Assembly (NCBI GenBank): GCA_029779645.1
Contig: JAKPAC010000018.1
Span: 1 to 32,153 of the forward strand
Direction of reading: 5' to 3'
Length of the DNA stretch: 32,153 nt
Source of the DNA: Actinomycetes bacterium
Lineage (GTDB): Bacteria > Actinomycetota > Actinomycetes > Actinomycetales > Microbacteriaceae
In this document: in pieces, positions 16,685 through 24,813 of the stretch
Numbering within the stretch: position 1 is the stretch's first letter
Layout: every line of letters begins with the position of its first letter
The notes under the pieces: generated by a model
What the model was told of the DNA's origin: nothing
Database searches by the model: none
The model's input: only the letters and a program-made list of their open reading frames with translations
Position numbers and translations under genes: made by a program

Positions 16685-17569
16685 TCAGTCGCGCAGGGTG
16701 ATGGTGCCCGAGTACACGAGCACCGCCGGGCCGGAGAGGCCCACATGCTCACCCTCCTCGGTCGGGAACATGCGCACGCCCAGGGTCCCGCCCGGGACAT
16801 CCACGCGCCATTGATCGGGGGCGGCCGGTCCCGCCCAGTGCCGGACCGCGAGCGCCGCGGCCGCGACGCCGCTGCCGCAGCTGAGGGTCTCGCCCACGCC
16901 CCGCTCGTGCACCCGCATCCGGATCGCGCCGACGCCGTCGACGATCATCGGCTCGTGCGGCACGACGAACTCGACGTTGGCCCCGGCCGCGGGGCGCGGC
17001 TCGAGCAGCGGCGGGTACGCGAGGTCGATGCCGTCCAGCTCGGCATCGTCGGCGACGGCGACCACGACGTGCGGGTTGCCGACGTTCACGCCCTGGCCGG
17101 GGCGTGCGACCGGCAGGTCGCGGGCCCGCACGAGCGTCTCGTCGGGGTCCAGCCGCCAGCGCCCGAGGTCGACCTGGAAGCCGGTGGCGCTTCGCGTCAC
17201 ATCGCGCACGCCCGCGCGCGTGGCGATCGGCAGCGTGCTGCCGGGCTCGAGCGCCGCATGCCCGTGCTCGAGCAGAAACTTCGCGAAGACGCGGATGCCG
17301 TTCCCGCACATCTCTGCAAGCGAGCCGTCGGCGTTGCGGTAGTCCATGAACCACTCGGCCGCCGGCTCCTCCTCCAGCTGCGCGCGACCCTCCGGGAGGT
17401 GCTTCGAGCGCACGACCCGCAGCAGTCCGTCACCGCCGATGCCGAAGTTGCGATCGCACAGCGCGGCGACCTGCTCCGGGCGCAGCTCCAGCGCGCCGTC
17501 CGGGTCGGCGATGATGACGAAGTCGTTGCCGGTCCCGTGGCCCTTGGTGAATGCGACGCGCTGCGACAT
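16685..17569 (-). CDS. dapF: Diaminopimelate epimerase
   Basis: This 294-residue cofactor-free epimerase interconverts LL- and meso-diaminopimelate for lysine and peptidoglycan. The two catalytic cysteines are visible at C88 (E-M-C-G-N-G-I-R) and C231 (L-S-C-G-S-G-V-A), with N-P-H-V-V and the N-terminal K-G-H-G-T-G-N-D-F motif. It lies 20 bases after miaA at the end of the miaB-miaA-dapF run. A TAGACT box exactly six bases before the ATG could give an additional leaderless transcript. dapA is also in this window, though far away. Confidence 0.97.
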   Translation of the reverse strand: MSQRVAFTKGHGTGNDFVIIADPDGALELRPEQVAALCDRNFGIGGDGLLRVVRSKHLPEGRAQLEEEPAAEWFMDYRNADGSLAEMCGNGIRVFAKFLLEHGHAALEPGSTLPIATRAGVRDVTRSATGFQVDLGRWRLDPDETLVRARDLPVARPGQGVNVGNPHVVVAVADDAELDGIDLAYPPLLEPRPAAGANVEFVVPHEPMIVDGVGAIRMRVHERGVGETLSCGSGVAAAALAVRHWAGPAAPDQWRVDVPGGTLGVRMFPTEEGEHVGLSGPAVLVYSGTITLRD

Positions 17570-17575
17570 GCTGCA

Positions 17576-17581
17576 AGTCTA
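17576..17581 (-). promoter_or_regulatory. -10 box of a predicted leaderless dapF transcript
   Basis: TAGACT ends six bases (TGCAGC) before the ATG at 17569, between miaA and dapF. No Shine-Dalgarno and no good -35 are visible. Confidence 0.45.
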
Positions 17582-17589
17582 CGGTCGGG

Positions 17590-18561
17590 TCAGGCCGGCC
17601 TCTGATCGCGGCGCTGCTCCCCCGCACCCGCGGCGCCGGCGGGCATCGCGAGCAGCCCCGCGGCCGCGCCCGGCGCGAGCACGTCGGCGGTGTCGATCCA
17701 GCGCACGTCGCGATAGCGGCGGAACCACGAGACCTGTCGGCGTGCGTATCGCCGCGTCAGGGCCTGCGTCTGCGCGATGGCCTCCGCCTCATCCAGCTCG
17801 CCGTCCAGCTGGCCGAGCGCCTGCGCGTAGCCGATGGCCCGCCGCGCGGTCACGCCCCGGTCGAGGCCGTGCGCGCGCAGCCCGGCCACCTCGTCGAGCA
17901 GGCCCTCGCGCCACATCTGCACCACCCGCTCGTCGAGCCGCGGCACCAGCTGCTCTCGCGAGGTCTGCACCCCGAACACGCGGGTGTCGGGATGCCACAG
18001 CACGGGCTGCTCCGGAAGCTCCGCGCCGTGGGTGTGCTCCCCCTGCGCGAGCACCTCGAGCGCGCGAACCACGCGGCGGCCGTTGCGCGGGTCGACCCGC
18101 GCGGCGGTCGCCGGGTCGAGGGCACGAAGGCGCGCGAACAGCGCCGCGGCGCCCTCGGCCTCGAGCTCGGCCTCGAGCCGAGCGCGGAGCTGCGCATCGC
18201 GCGGCGGGAAGCGGAAGTCGAAGAGCACGCTCGAGACGTACAGCCCCGAGCCGCCCACGAGGATCGCGTCGGCGCCGCGGGCGTGCACCTGCGCGATCGC
18301 CGCACGCGCCGCATCCTGATACCAGGCGACAGCTGCCTCATCGGTGACGTCGAGCGCGTCGAACAGATGGTGCGGGATGCCCCGCCGCTCGTGCACCGGC
18401 ACCTTCGCGGTGCCGATGTTCATGCCGCGGTACAGCTGCATGGCATCCGCATTCACGATCTCGGCCGCTCGCCCCCGCGCGGCGAACGCCTCTGCCAGGT
18501 CGAGCGAGAGTCGGGTCTTGCCGGTGCCGGTCGCGCCGACGACGGCGACGAGGCCGGGCAC
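17590..18561 (-). CDS. miaA: tRNA dimethylallyltransferase
   Basis: MiaA adds a dimethylallyl group to A37 of tRNAs that read codons starting with U. The 323-residue protein begins with the P-loop G-A-T-G-T-G-K-T (residues 9-16), followed by [27 protein letters not shown] and R-R-A-I-G-Y-A-Q-A. The C-terminus ends in an Ala/Gly-rich tail. The GTG start lies two bases after the miaB stop, so expression is coupled with MiaB, which acts on the product of MiaA. Confidence 0.97.
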   Translation of the reverse strand: MPGLVAVVGATGTGKTRLSLDLAEAFAARGRAAEIVNADAMQLYRGMNIGTAKVPVHERRGIPHHLFDALDVTDEAAVAWYQDAARAAIAQVHARGADAILVGGSGLYVSSVLFDFRFPPRDAQLRARLEAELEAEGAAALFARLRALDPATAARVDPRNGRRVVRALEVLAQGEHTHGAELPEQPVLWHPDTRVFGVQTSREQLVPRLDERVVQMWREGLLDEVAGLRAHGLDRGVTARRAIGYAQALGQLDGELDEAEAIAQTQALTRRYARRQVSWFRRYRDVRWIDTADVLAPGAAAGLLAMPAGAAGAGEQRRDQRPA

Positions 18562-18563
18562 GC

Positions 18564-20186
18564 CTAGCGCTCTGCGTCGTCGGTGTCGTAGATGGGCTCG
18601 GTCACGTGCCGCGTCTCGCGCTGCGGGGCGGCGTCGTCGGGACGCCGCGTCGGGAGCCCGAGCGAGACGATCCGCGGGCCGCCGCCGGCGGGCGCGGAAC
18701 CGTGGCTGGGCACTGCGCAGCTGTCGGCCTCGTTGCGCTCCCAGGCGTCGCCGGCGCGGGTGCGGCGAATGCGCAGCGGCGCGCCGTCGACCGAGTCGGC
18801 AAGCAGATAGAACGGGGCGGCGCGGGTGATCGTCGCGGTGACGATGTCGCCCGGGCGCGGAACGTCGGAGCCGGCCGGCACCTCGAAGTGCACGAGCCGG
18901 GAGTCCTCGGCACGCCCGGAGAGCCGCAGGGTCTCGGCATCCTTCTTGCCCTCGCCCTCGGCCACCAGCAGCTCGACGGTGCGGCCCACCTGCTTCTGGT
19001 TCTCTTCGAGCGAGATGCGATCCTGCAGCGCGGTCAGTCGCTCGTAGCGCTCCTGCACGATGTGCTTGGGCACCTGGTCGGCCATGGTCGCGGCCGGGGT
19101 CCCGGGCCGGATCGAGTACTGGAAGGTGAACGCCGTCGCGAAGCGCGCCTGCTCGACGACGCGGAGGGTCTCTTGGAAGTCCTCCTCGGTCTCGCCCGGG
19201 AAGCCGACGATGATGTCGGTCGAGATCGCCGCGTGCGGCATCCGCTGCCGCACGCGGTCGAGGATGCCGAGGAACTTCGCGCTGCGGTACGAGCGGCGCA
19301 TCGCACGGAGGATCCGGTCGCTGCCGGACTGCAGCGGCATGTGCAGCTGCGGCATCACGGCGGGGGTCTCGGCCATGGCGTCGATCACGTCGTCGGTGAA
19401 TGCCGCGGGGTGCGGGCTGGTGAAGCGGATGCGCTCCAGGCCCGGGATCTCGCCGGCGGCGCGCAGGAGCTTGCCGAACGCCGCGCGGTCGCCGAACTCG
19501 ACGCCGTACGAGTTGACGTTCTGGCCGAGCAGGGTGACCTCGATGGCGCCGTCGTCGACGAGCGCGGTGATCTCATTGAGGATGTCGCCGGGGCGGCGGT
19601 CCTTCTCCTTGCCGCGCAGTGCGGGCACGATGCAGAACGTGCAGGTGTTGTTGCACCCGACCGAGATCGAGACCCAGGCCCGATACACAGATTCGCGCTT
19701 CGTGGGAAGGGTCGAGGGAAACACCTCGAGCGACTCGAGGATCTCGAGCTGTGCCTCTTCGTTGTGGCGCGCGCGCTCGAGCAGGCTCGGCAGCGAGCCG
19801 ACGTTGTGGGTGCCGAAGACGACGTCGACCCAGGGCGCCTTCTGCAGGATCGTGTGCTTGTCTTTCTGCGCCAGGCAGCCGCCGACGGCGATCTGCATGC
19901 CCTCGTGCCGACGCTTGACGCTCGCGAGGTAGCCGAGCGTGCCGTACAGCTTGTTGTCGGCGTTCTCGCGCACCGCGCAGGTGTTGATGACCACGATGTC
20001 GGCCTCGGCGCCGTCGTCGGCCCGGACGTAGCCGGCGCTCTCGAGCGAGCCGGAGAGCCGCTCGGAGTCGTGCACGTTCATCTGGCAGCCGAAGGTGCGC
20101 ACCTCGTAGGTGCGGGCCCGTCCGGCGTCGTCACGTGCGGCCGATGAGGGCGCGATGAAGGTGGGGGCGCCGTCGAGCAGAGTCAT
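18564..20186 (-). CDS. miaB: tRNA-2-methylthio-N6-dimethylallyladenosine synthase
   Basis: MiaB is a radical-SAM methylthiotransferase that adds 2-methylthio to i6A37 of tRNA using two iron-sulfur clusters. The auxiliary-cluster cysteines lie in T-F-G-C-Q-M-N (C34), N-T-C-A-V-R-E and G-G-C-L-A-Q. The radical-SAM triad is C-N-N-T-C-T-F-C near residue 180, and the TRAM domain follows at about 400-470. The 540 residues exceed the E. coli protein (474) because of an unconserved polar tail of about 60 residues. A TAGAAT box eight bases upstream suggests a transcript with a leader of about two bases. miaA follows immediately. Confidence 0.97.
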   Translation of the reverse strand: MTLLDGAPTFIAPSSAARDDAGRARTYEVRTFGCQMNVHDSERLSGSLESAGYVRADDGAEADIVVINTCAVRENADNKLYGTLGYLASVKRRHEGMQIAVGGCLAQKDKHTILQKAPWVDVVFGTHNVGSLPSLLERARHNEEAQLEILESLEVFPSTLPTKRESVYRAWVSISVGCNNTCTFCIVPALRGKEKDRRPGDILNEITALVDDGAIEVTLLGQNVNSYGVEFGDRAAFGKLLRAAGEIPGLERIRFTSPHPAAFTDDVIDAMAETPAVMPQLHMPLQSGSDRILRAMRRSYRSAKFLGILDRVRQRMPHAAISTDIIVGFPGETEEDFQETLRVVEQARFATAFTFQYSIRPGTPAATMADQVPKHIVQERYERLTALQDRISLEENQKQVGRTVELLVAEGEGKKDAETLRLSGRAEDSRLVHFEVPAGSDVPRPGDIVTATITRAAPFYLLADSVDGAPLRIRRTRAGDAWERNEADSCAVPSHGSAPAGGGPRIVSLGLPTRRPDDAAPQRETRHVTEPIYDTDDAER

Positions 20187-20194
20187 AGTGCCTG

Positions 20195-20200
20195 ATTCTA
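20195..20200 (-). promoter_or_regulatory. Candidate -10 box of miaB (near-leaderless)
   Basis: TAGAAT ends eight bases before the ATG at 20186, predicting a leader of only about two bases. It matches five of six TATAAT positions; no clear -35. Confidence 0.4.
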
Positions 20201-20280
20201 CGCGGCGCAGCTGGGAGCGGGACGGTTCTGGGATGGACGGACACGCGAGCCGGGCCGGCGCGCCCGCGCGGTGCGCGCAC

Positions 20281-21228
20281 TCACTCGAATCGCACGCCGC
20301 GCGACCGGCCCCCGGCCTCGCGCCGCGCCTCTGACAGCGCGGTGCGCACCGCCGCGCTCGCCTGCGAGCCGCCGAAGCCGCGGCGCGCGAGCTGGCCGAG
20401 CAGCCGGCGGGTGGCGGTGGCGTCGTCGTAGCGGATCAGCATGCGCGCCTTGTCGCGCGCAAACTCGAGCGCGCGCTCGGCGTCGTCGTCGGGCAGCTCG
20501 GCGACGGCCGCCGCCGCGACGGCCCGATCGATGCCCCGCGTTGCCAGCAGCTGCGCGATGGCCCGGCGCCCCATGCCCTTGCGGGTGACGGCGCCGTGCA
20601 CCAGCTGCTCGGCCAGCACGGCGTCGCTCAGCCAGCCGCGCTCGGTGAGCGTCTGCACCGCCGCCTCGGCGACGTCGCGGTCGACGCCTGCCGCCGCCAG
20701 CGCGCCGCGCACCTCGTGCTCCGACAGTCCGCGGGCGCGCAGCTTCCGGGCGACCAGATCGATCGCTGCGGCCAGCCGCGCGGCCGCATCCGGCTCCCCC
20801 TCCAGCTCCGACTCCGGGCGGTCACCGCCGCCCACTCCGGCATCGAAATCGACATCCGCATCGGCGCGGACATCCGCGCCGGCGTCGCGGAAGGCGAAGC
20901 GCGCCGCACGCACCGAGCGCGAGCCGGTCGTCGCCTCGCGTGCGCGCCTCGGCTCGCGCTCGGCATCCGGCGCCGCGTCGAAGCCGGGGTCATCGTTCGC
21001 GTCAGCAGCGTGATCGGCATCAGTGCCGTCACTGGCGTCAGTGCCGTCGTCGGCGCCGGGGTCGAACCACCCCTCGGCGTCGTCCGGCGCGAACCGGCCG
21101 CCGATGCCGATCGGCCCCGGCGGCACGCGCGATGCCGGCACACGCGGCGCCGGCGTGTGCGCGGCGACGCCCGGCAGAAAGGTCACGGGAGCCAGTCGCT
21201 CGCCGTCGTGCTCGTTCGATGCAGACAT
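20281..21228 (-). CDS. recX: Regulatory protein RecX with long acidic N-terminal extension
   Basis: RecX binds RecA and limits its filament growth. The C-terminal 170 residues hold the three-helix RecX repeats ([44 protein letters not shown]). The first 140 or so residues are unusual: low-complexity, Asp/Ala/Gly-rich and strongly acidic, including a tandem DGTDA repeat encoded by an 18-bp duplication. At 315 residues it is clearly longer than typical RecX (150-200). The ATG at 21228 follows GGAGGG. It lies 226 bases after recA, behind a hairpin. Confidence 0.93.
   Translation of the reverse strand: MSASNEHDGERLAPVTFLPGVAAHTPAPRVPASRVPPGPIGIGGRFAPDDAEGWFDPGADDGTDASDGTDADHAADANDDPGFDAAPDAEREPRRAREATTGSRSVRAARFAFRDAGADVRADADVDFDAGVGGGDRPESELEGEPDAAARLAAAIDLVARKLRARGLSEHEVRGALAAAGVDRDVAEAAVQTLTERGWLSDAVLAEQLVHGAVTRKGMGRRAIAQLLATRGIDRAVAAAAVAELPDDDAERALEFARDKARMLIRYDDATATRRLLGQLARRGFGGSQASAAVRTALSEARREAGGRSRGVRFE
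21016..21051. repeat. 18-bp tandem duplication inside recX
   Basis: Two 18-bp units (21016-21033, 21034-21051) share the 15-bp core GGC(A/G)TCAGTGCCGTC. They encode consecutive D-G-T-D-A-S / D-G-T-D-A-D hexapeptides in the acidic leader of RecX; the reading frame is preserved. Confidence 0.7.
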
Positions 21229-21410
21229 GCCTGCCCTCCATATTGCGCACGGCCACACCGCCGCGTTCATCCCGCGCGGTCTCGCGGCCGGCGGTCATCC
21301 CGCACGGTCGTGTGGGGTGCGGTGCCGTGCACTCGTGCCGCGCAGTGCACTCGTGCGAATCGATGCGCCGCGCCACACGACCGCCATACGACCACCACGC
21401 GCGCCGTGCC

Positions 21411-21449
21411 GCGGGTTCGCGCCGGCACGATCGCGCGGCGCGAACCCGC
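21411..21449 (-). terminator. Terminator hairpin after recA
   Basis: A perfect 14-bp stem (21411-21424 with 21436-21449) with an 11-base loop lies five bases past the recA stop. Read-through past it would give the lower level of recX seen in recA-recX units of other bacteria. Confidence 0.7.
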
Positions 21450-21454
21450 GAACC

Positions 21455-22531
<1,077 letters not shown>

Positions 22532-22704
22532 GATGGGTTCCTTCTCCGTGTGCGTGCGGTGCGCCTATAGGCTGTCGCGCCCCCGACGGGTGCTGCGACA
22601 AGGCTGGGTCGTCGTGCTGGTGTTCACGGTATGCGGACCCTCCGACATCGAGGCCGACGGCCCCGCAGACGGTGGACACTTCGCGCGAGCGATCCCTGGG
22701 GACG

Positions 22705-22710
22705 AGCATA
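22705..22710 (-). promoter_or_regulatory. Candidate recA -10 box
   Basis: TATGCT on the minus strand predicts a start near 22698 and a leader of about 167 bases. Its -35 region would coincide with the LexA box, as expected for a repressible SOS promoter. Confidence 0.5.
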
Positions 22711-22719
22711 CGCCCTCGA

Positions 22720-22735
22720 GCGAACGGATATTCGA
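22720..22735. promoter_or_regulatory. LexA (SOS) box upstream of recA
   Basis: GCGAAC-GGAT-ATTCGA matches 10 of 12 positions of the Gram-positive/actinobacterial SOS box TCGAAC-N4-GTTCGA. It sits about 190 bases before recA, over the -35 region of the candidate promoter. Confidence 0.8.
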
Positions 22736-22785
22736 ACAGTGCGGCGTGTCGGGCCGCATCCGCTTCGAACTTCGCGAGCGCAGCC

Positions 22786-22808
22786 GGCCGCCGAATGTCC
22801 AGGCGGCC
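22786..22808 (-). terminator. Weak hairpin after the DUF3046 gene
   Basis: GGCCGCC (22786-22792) pairs with GGCGGCC (22802-22808) around a nine-base loop, 10 bases past the DUF3046 stop. A possible terminator that isolates recA from upstream transcription. Confidence 0.3.
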
Positions 22809-22818
22809 ACAGGCCGGA

Positions 22819-23043
22819 TCAGCGGCGCGGCTCGCGGCGCCCCACGCCGTAGCGGCGCTCGCTCGGAACGCCCGCGGTCTCGCACAGCGCAAGCCAGACA
22901 TCGCCGGCCGGAAGGCCCGCATCCATCGCCATCTGCGCGGTCAGCTCGCCGAGGCCCTGCAGCACCAGGTCGTTCACGAGCACGGCCCCGTAGGCCTCGC
23001 CGAACTCGTCGTTCACGGCCCGCTGAAACTCGCTGCGTCGCAT
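22819..23043 (-). CDS. DUF3046 family protein
   Basis: This small 74-residue protein has unknown function. Its pattern M-R-R-S-E-F-Q-R-A-V-N-D-E-F-G and W-L-A-L-C-E-T-A-G-V-P-S-E-R-R-Y-G is characteristic of DUF3046, a family found almost only in Actinobacteria and nearly always next to recA. No signal peptide or membrane segment is seen. A -10 box exactly six bases before the ATG, with no ribosome-binding site, points to a leaderless transcript. It is separated from clgR by a strong hairpin and from recA by the SOS promoter. Confidence 0.9.
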   Translation of the reverse strand: MRRSEFQRAVNDEFGEAYGAVLVNDLVLQGLGELTAQMAMDAGLPAGDVWLALCETAGVPSERRYGVGRREPRR

Positions 23044-23049
23044 CCTGAC

Positions 23050-23055
23050 ACGTTA
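23050..23055 (-). promoter_or_regulatory. -10 box of a predicted leaderless DUF3046 transcript
   Basis: TAACGT ends six bases (GTCAGG) before the ATG at 23043. Confidence 0.5.
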
Positions 23056-23089
23056 GCCGCCCCCGCGGCGCCGGTCGAGCCGAACACGA

Positions 23090-23119
23090 CGATGCCCCGG
23101 CCACAGGGCCGGGGCATCG
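23090..23119 (-). terminator. Terminator hairpin after clgR
   Basis: A perfect 13-bp stem (23090-23102 with 23107-23119) closes an ACAG loop 22 bases past the clgR stop, ahead of the DUF3046 promoter. Confidence 0.75.
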
Positions 23120-23141
23120 CACGCCGCGCGAAGCGGCCGGA

Positions 23142-23450
23142 TCAGTGGGTGACGAGCTCTGCGTCGATTGATGCCACGAGGTCGTCCGGCAGGATGTCGG
23201 GGAACCCGCGCATGCCCTCGAGGACGGAGATGCGATCGCTCACCTCGCGCATGATGATCGAGATGGGCACATCGAGCGCGTCGGCCACCGAGGCGAGGAT
23301 CTCGCTCGAGGCTTCCTTCTGCCCGCGCTCGACCTCGCTGAGATAACCCAGCGCGACGCTGGCCTTGCTCGCGACCTGGCGAAGAGTGCGACCCTTCTGG
23401 AGTCGGAAGTCTCGAAGGACATCGCCGATCTCTTGACGTACAAGAATCAT
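23142..23450 (-). CDS. clgR: XRE-type regulator ClgR
   Basis: The 102-residue protein has a Cro/C1 helix-turn-helix at about 21-43 (R-T-L-R-Q-V-A-S-K-A-S-V-A-L-G-Y-L-S-E-V-E-R-G) and the ClgR continuation K-E-A-S-S-E-I-L and A-L-D-V-P-I-S. In Streptomyces, Corynebacterium and Mycobacterium ClgR activates clp protease and chaperone genes and follows pgsA-cinA, as here. AGGGAG supports the ATG. The 128-base upstream gap is a distinct AT-rich island, so it probably has its own promoter. The C-terminus ends E-L-V-T-H and not with the di-alanine described for Streptomyces ClgR. Confidence 0.9.
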   Translation of the reverse strand: MILVRQEIGDVLRDFRLQKGRTLRQVASKASVALGYLSEVERGQKEASSEILASVADALDVPISIIMREVSDRISVLEGMRGFPDILPDDLVASIDAELVTH

Positions 23451-23494
23451 CTGTCGCTCCCTTCTCTCTCGGTCTCGGTGTTGACCGGGTGGCC

Positions 23495-23565
23495 AACCTT
23501 ACAATGCCGATGTTCCAAAGAGTAATCCCCCGTGGTGTCGAAAGTATGAGAATTACCTGTTCCAA
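23495..23565 (-). promoter_or_regulatory. AT-rich clgR promoter region with repeated TTGGAACA
   Basis: Between cinA and clgR the sequence is conspicuously AT-rich for this genome. The octamer TTGGAACA occurs twice on the minus strand (23565-23558 and 23518-23511), 47 bases apart, and TAAGGT is a candidate -10 near 23500. The repeats could be activator or repressor sites. I do not see the CGC...GCG-type ClgR operator. Confidence 0.4.
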
Positions 23566-23578
23566 CCCCGGCGCGGCG

Positions 23579-24241
23579 TCAGCTATTCCCCCGCTCGCGC
23601 TCGGCTCGGTCGGGATCGGCCGCGCCGCCCGGCGACCCCGCCGGCGCCGTCGAGGGCCCGAGCGCCTCGCGAAGCGCCCCGAGCGCGGCCCGGACGGCCG
23701 CGCGGCGGATCTGCGAGCGCGTGCCGGCAAGCACCAGGCTGTGGATGCTGCCGCCGTCGGGCGTCGCGATCCCGATGTGCACGGTTCCCACCGGCTGCCC
23801 GTCGGGAGAATCCGGCCCGGCGATGCCGGTGGTGGATACGCCGACGTCGGCGGGACGGCCGTCGACGGCGCACGCGACGCGGACCCCCTCGGCCATCTGC
23901 CGGGCGACCTCGGGGTGCACCGCGCCGTGCACATCGAGCAGCCCGCGGTCCACCCCGAGCAGCGAGGCCTTCAGCGAGGTGGCGTAGGCGACGATGCCGC
24001 CGCCGAACGCCGCGGACGCGCCCGGCACGTCGACGATGGCCGAGGCGACGAGCCCGCCGGTGAGCGACTCGGCGGCCGCCAGCATCCACCCGCGCGCTCG
24101 GAGCAGCCCGACGAGCGTCGCGGCGTCCTCGAGCGCCGCAGCGTCGAGCGCGGCATCTTCGAGCGCCGGAGCGTCGCGGGCGGCGGCGTCGTCGGAAGGA
24201 CCGGCGGCGACGGGGCCGTCCGCCTCGGCCGCGGCGCTCAC
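23579..24241 (-). CDS. cinA: CinA C-terminal domain protein, nicotinamide-nucleotide amidohydrolase
   Basis: The 220-residue protein holds the CinA C-terminal (PncC-type) domain that deamidates NMN; the N-terminal molybdopterin-binding-like domain of full-length CinA is absent, as in many bacteria. The core reads A-A-A-E-S-L-T-G-G-L-V-A-S, G-G-I-V-A-Y-A-T-S-L-K, S-T-T-G-I-A-G-P and G-T-V-H-I-G-I-A. The first 40 residues are Ala/Asp-rich with a 10-residue tandem repeat. The GTG start overlaps the pgsA stop as GTGA. It sits in the conserved ftsK-pgsA-cinA-clgR order. Confidence 0.92.
   Translation of the reverse strand: MSAAAEADGPVAAGPSDDAAARDAPALEDAALDAAALEDAATLVGLLRARGWMLAAAESLTGGLVASAIVDVPGASAAFGGGIVAYATSLKASLLGVDRGLLDVHGAVHPEVARQMAEGVRVACAVDGRPADVGVSTTGIAGPDSPDGQPVGTVHIGIATPDGGSIHSLVLAGTRSQIRRAAVRAALGALREALGPSTAPAGSPGGAADPDRAERERGNS
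24121..24180. repeat. 30-bp imperfect tandem duplication in the 5' part of cinA
   Basis: Units 24121-24150 and 24151-24180 agree at 25 of 30 positions (shared core TCGAGCGCCG-AGCGTCG). They encode two copies of an A-L-E-D-A-A-containing decapeptide in the variable CinA leader. Confidence 0.65.
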
Positions 24242-24813
24242 GAGCGCTCGCTGCCCTTGCGGCGCGCCCCGCGCACCTCGGTGATCACGTAGTCGAGCCC
24301 GCTCAGGATCGTGAGCACGACGGCGATCGTCATGGTCACCACGTTCACCCACACGACCCACTCGCCGACCACGCCGGCCAGCGGCAGCAGCGCGAGCGAG
24401 AGCGCGACCGCCTGCGCGAGGGTCTTCAGCTTGCCCAGCCAGGCGGCGGCGACGACGTGGTCGCTCGCGACGACGAGCCGGTGCACCGTGATGCCGATCT
24501 CGCGCACGAGCACGACGATGGTGATCCACCAGGGCAGCTCGGCGAGGATCGAGAGCGAGACGAAGGCGACGCCGGTGAGCACCTTGTCGGCGATCGGGTC
24601 GAGCAGCTTGCCGAGGTCGGAGACGATGTTGTGCCGGCGCGCCAGGTAGCCGTCGACGCCGTCGGTGGCGATCGCGACGATGAACAGCACCGCCGCCCAC
24701 CAGCGCAGCGGTCCGTCGTGGCCGCCGTCGGCGAGGAGCATCCAGCAGAACACCGGCGCGCACAGGATGCGCACGATGGTGATCGCGTTGGGCAGCTGGG
24801 GGTGGATGGCCAT
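24238..24813 (-). CDS. pgsA: CDP-diacylglycerol-glycerol-3-phosphate 3-phosphatidyltransferase family protein
   Basis: This 191-residue integral membrane enzyme makes phosphatidylglycerol phosphate from CDP-diacylglycerol and glycerol 3-phosphate. The CDP-alcohol phosphotransferase signature D-G-x2-D-G-x2-A-R-x8-G-x3-D-x3-D is present (T-D-G-V-D-G-Y-L-A-R-R, then L-G-K-L-L-D-P-I-A-D-K). About five hydrophobic segments are visible, as expected, beginning L-P-N-A-I-T-I-V-R-I. The ATG overlaps the ftsK stop by one base (TGATG). The substrate class is inferred from the ftsK-pgsA-cinA neighbourhood. Confidence 0.93.
   Translation of the reverse strand: MAIHPQLPNAITIVRILCAPVFCWMLLADGGHDGPLRWWAAVLFIVAIATDGVDGYLARRHNIVSDLGKLLDPIADKVLTGVAFVSLSILAELPWWITIVVLVREIGITVHRLVVASDHVVAAAWLGKLKTLAQAVALSLALLPLAGVVGEWVVWVNVVTMTIAVVLTILSGLDYVITEVRGARRKGSERS

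Noticed and set aside
21321..21356. 12-bp direct repeat GTGCACTCGTGC (21327 and 21345), and a 15-bp match GGTGCCGTGCACTCG at 29517
   Set aside because: Short GC-rich repeats; one copy lies inside dapA coding sequence and the others in the recA-recX spacer. No mobile or regulatory structure supports them.
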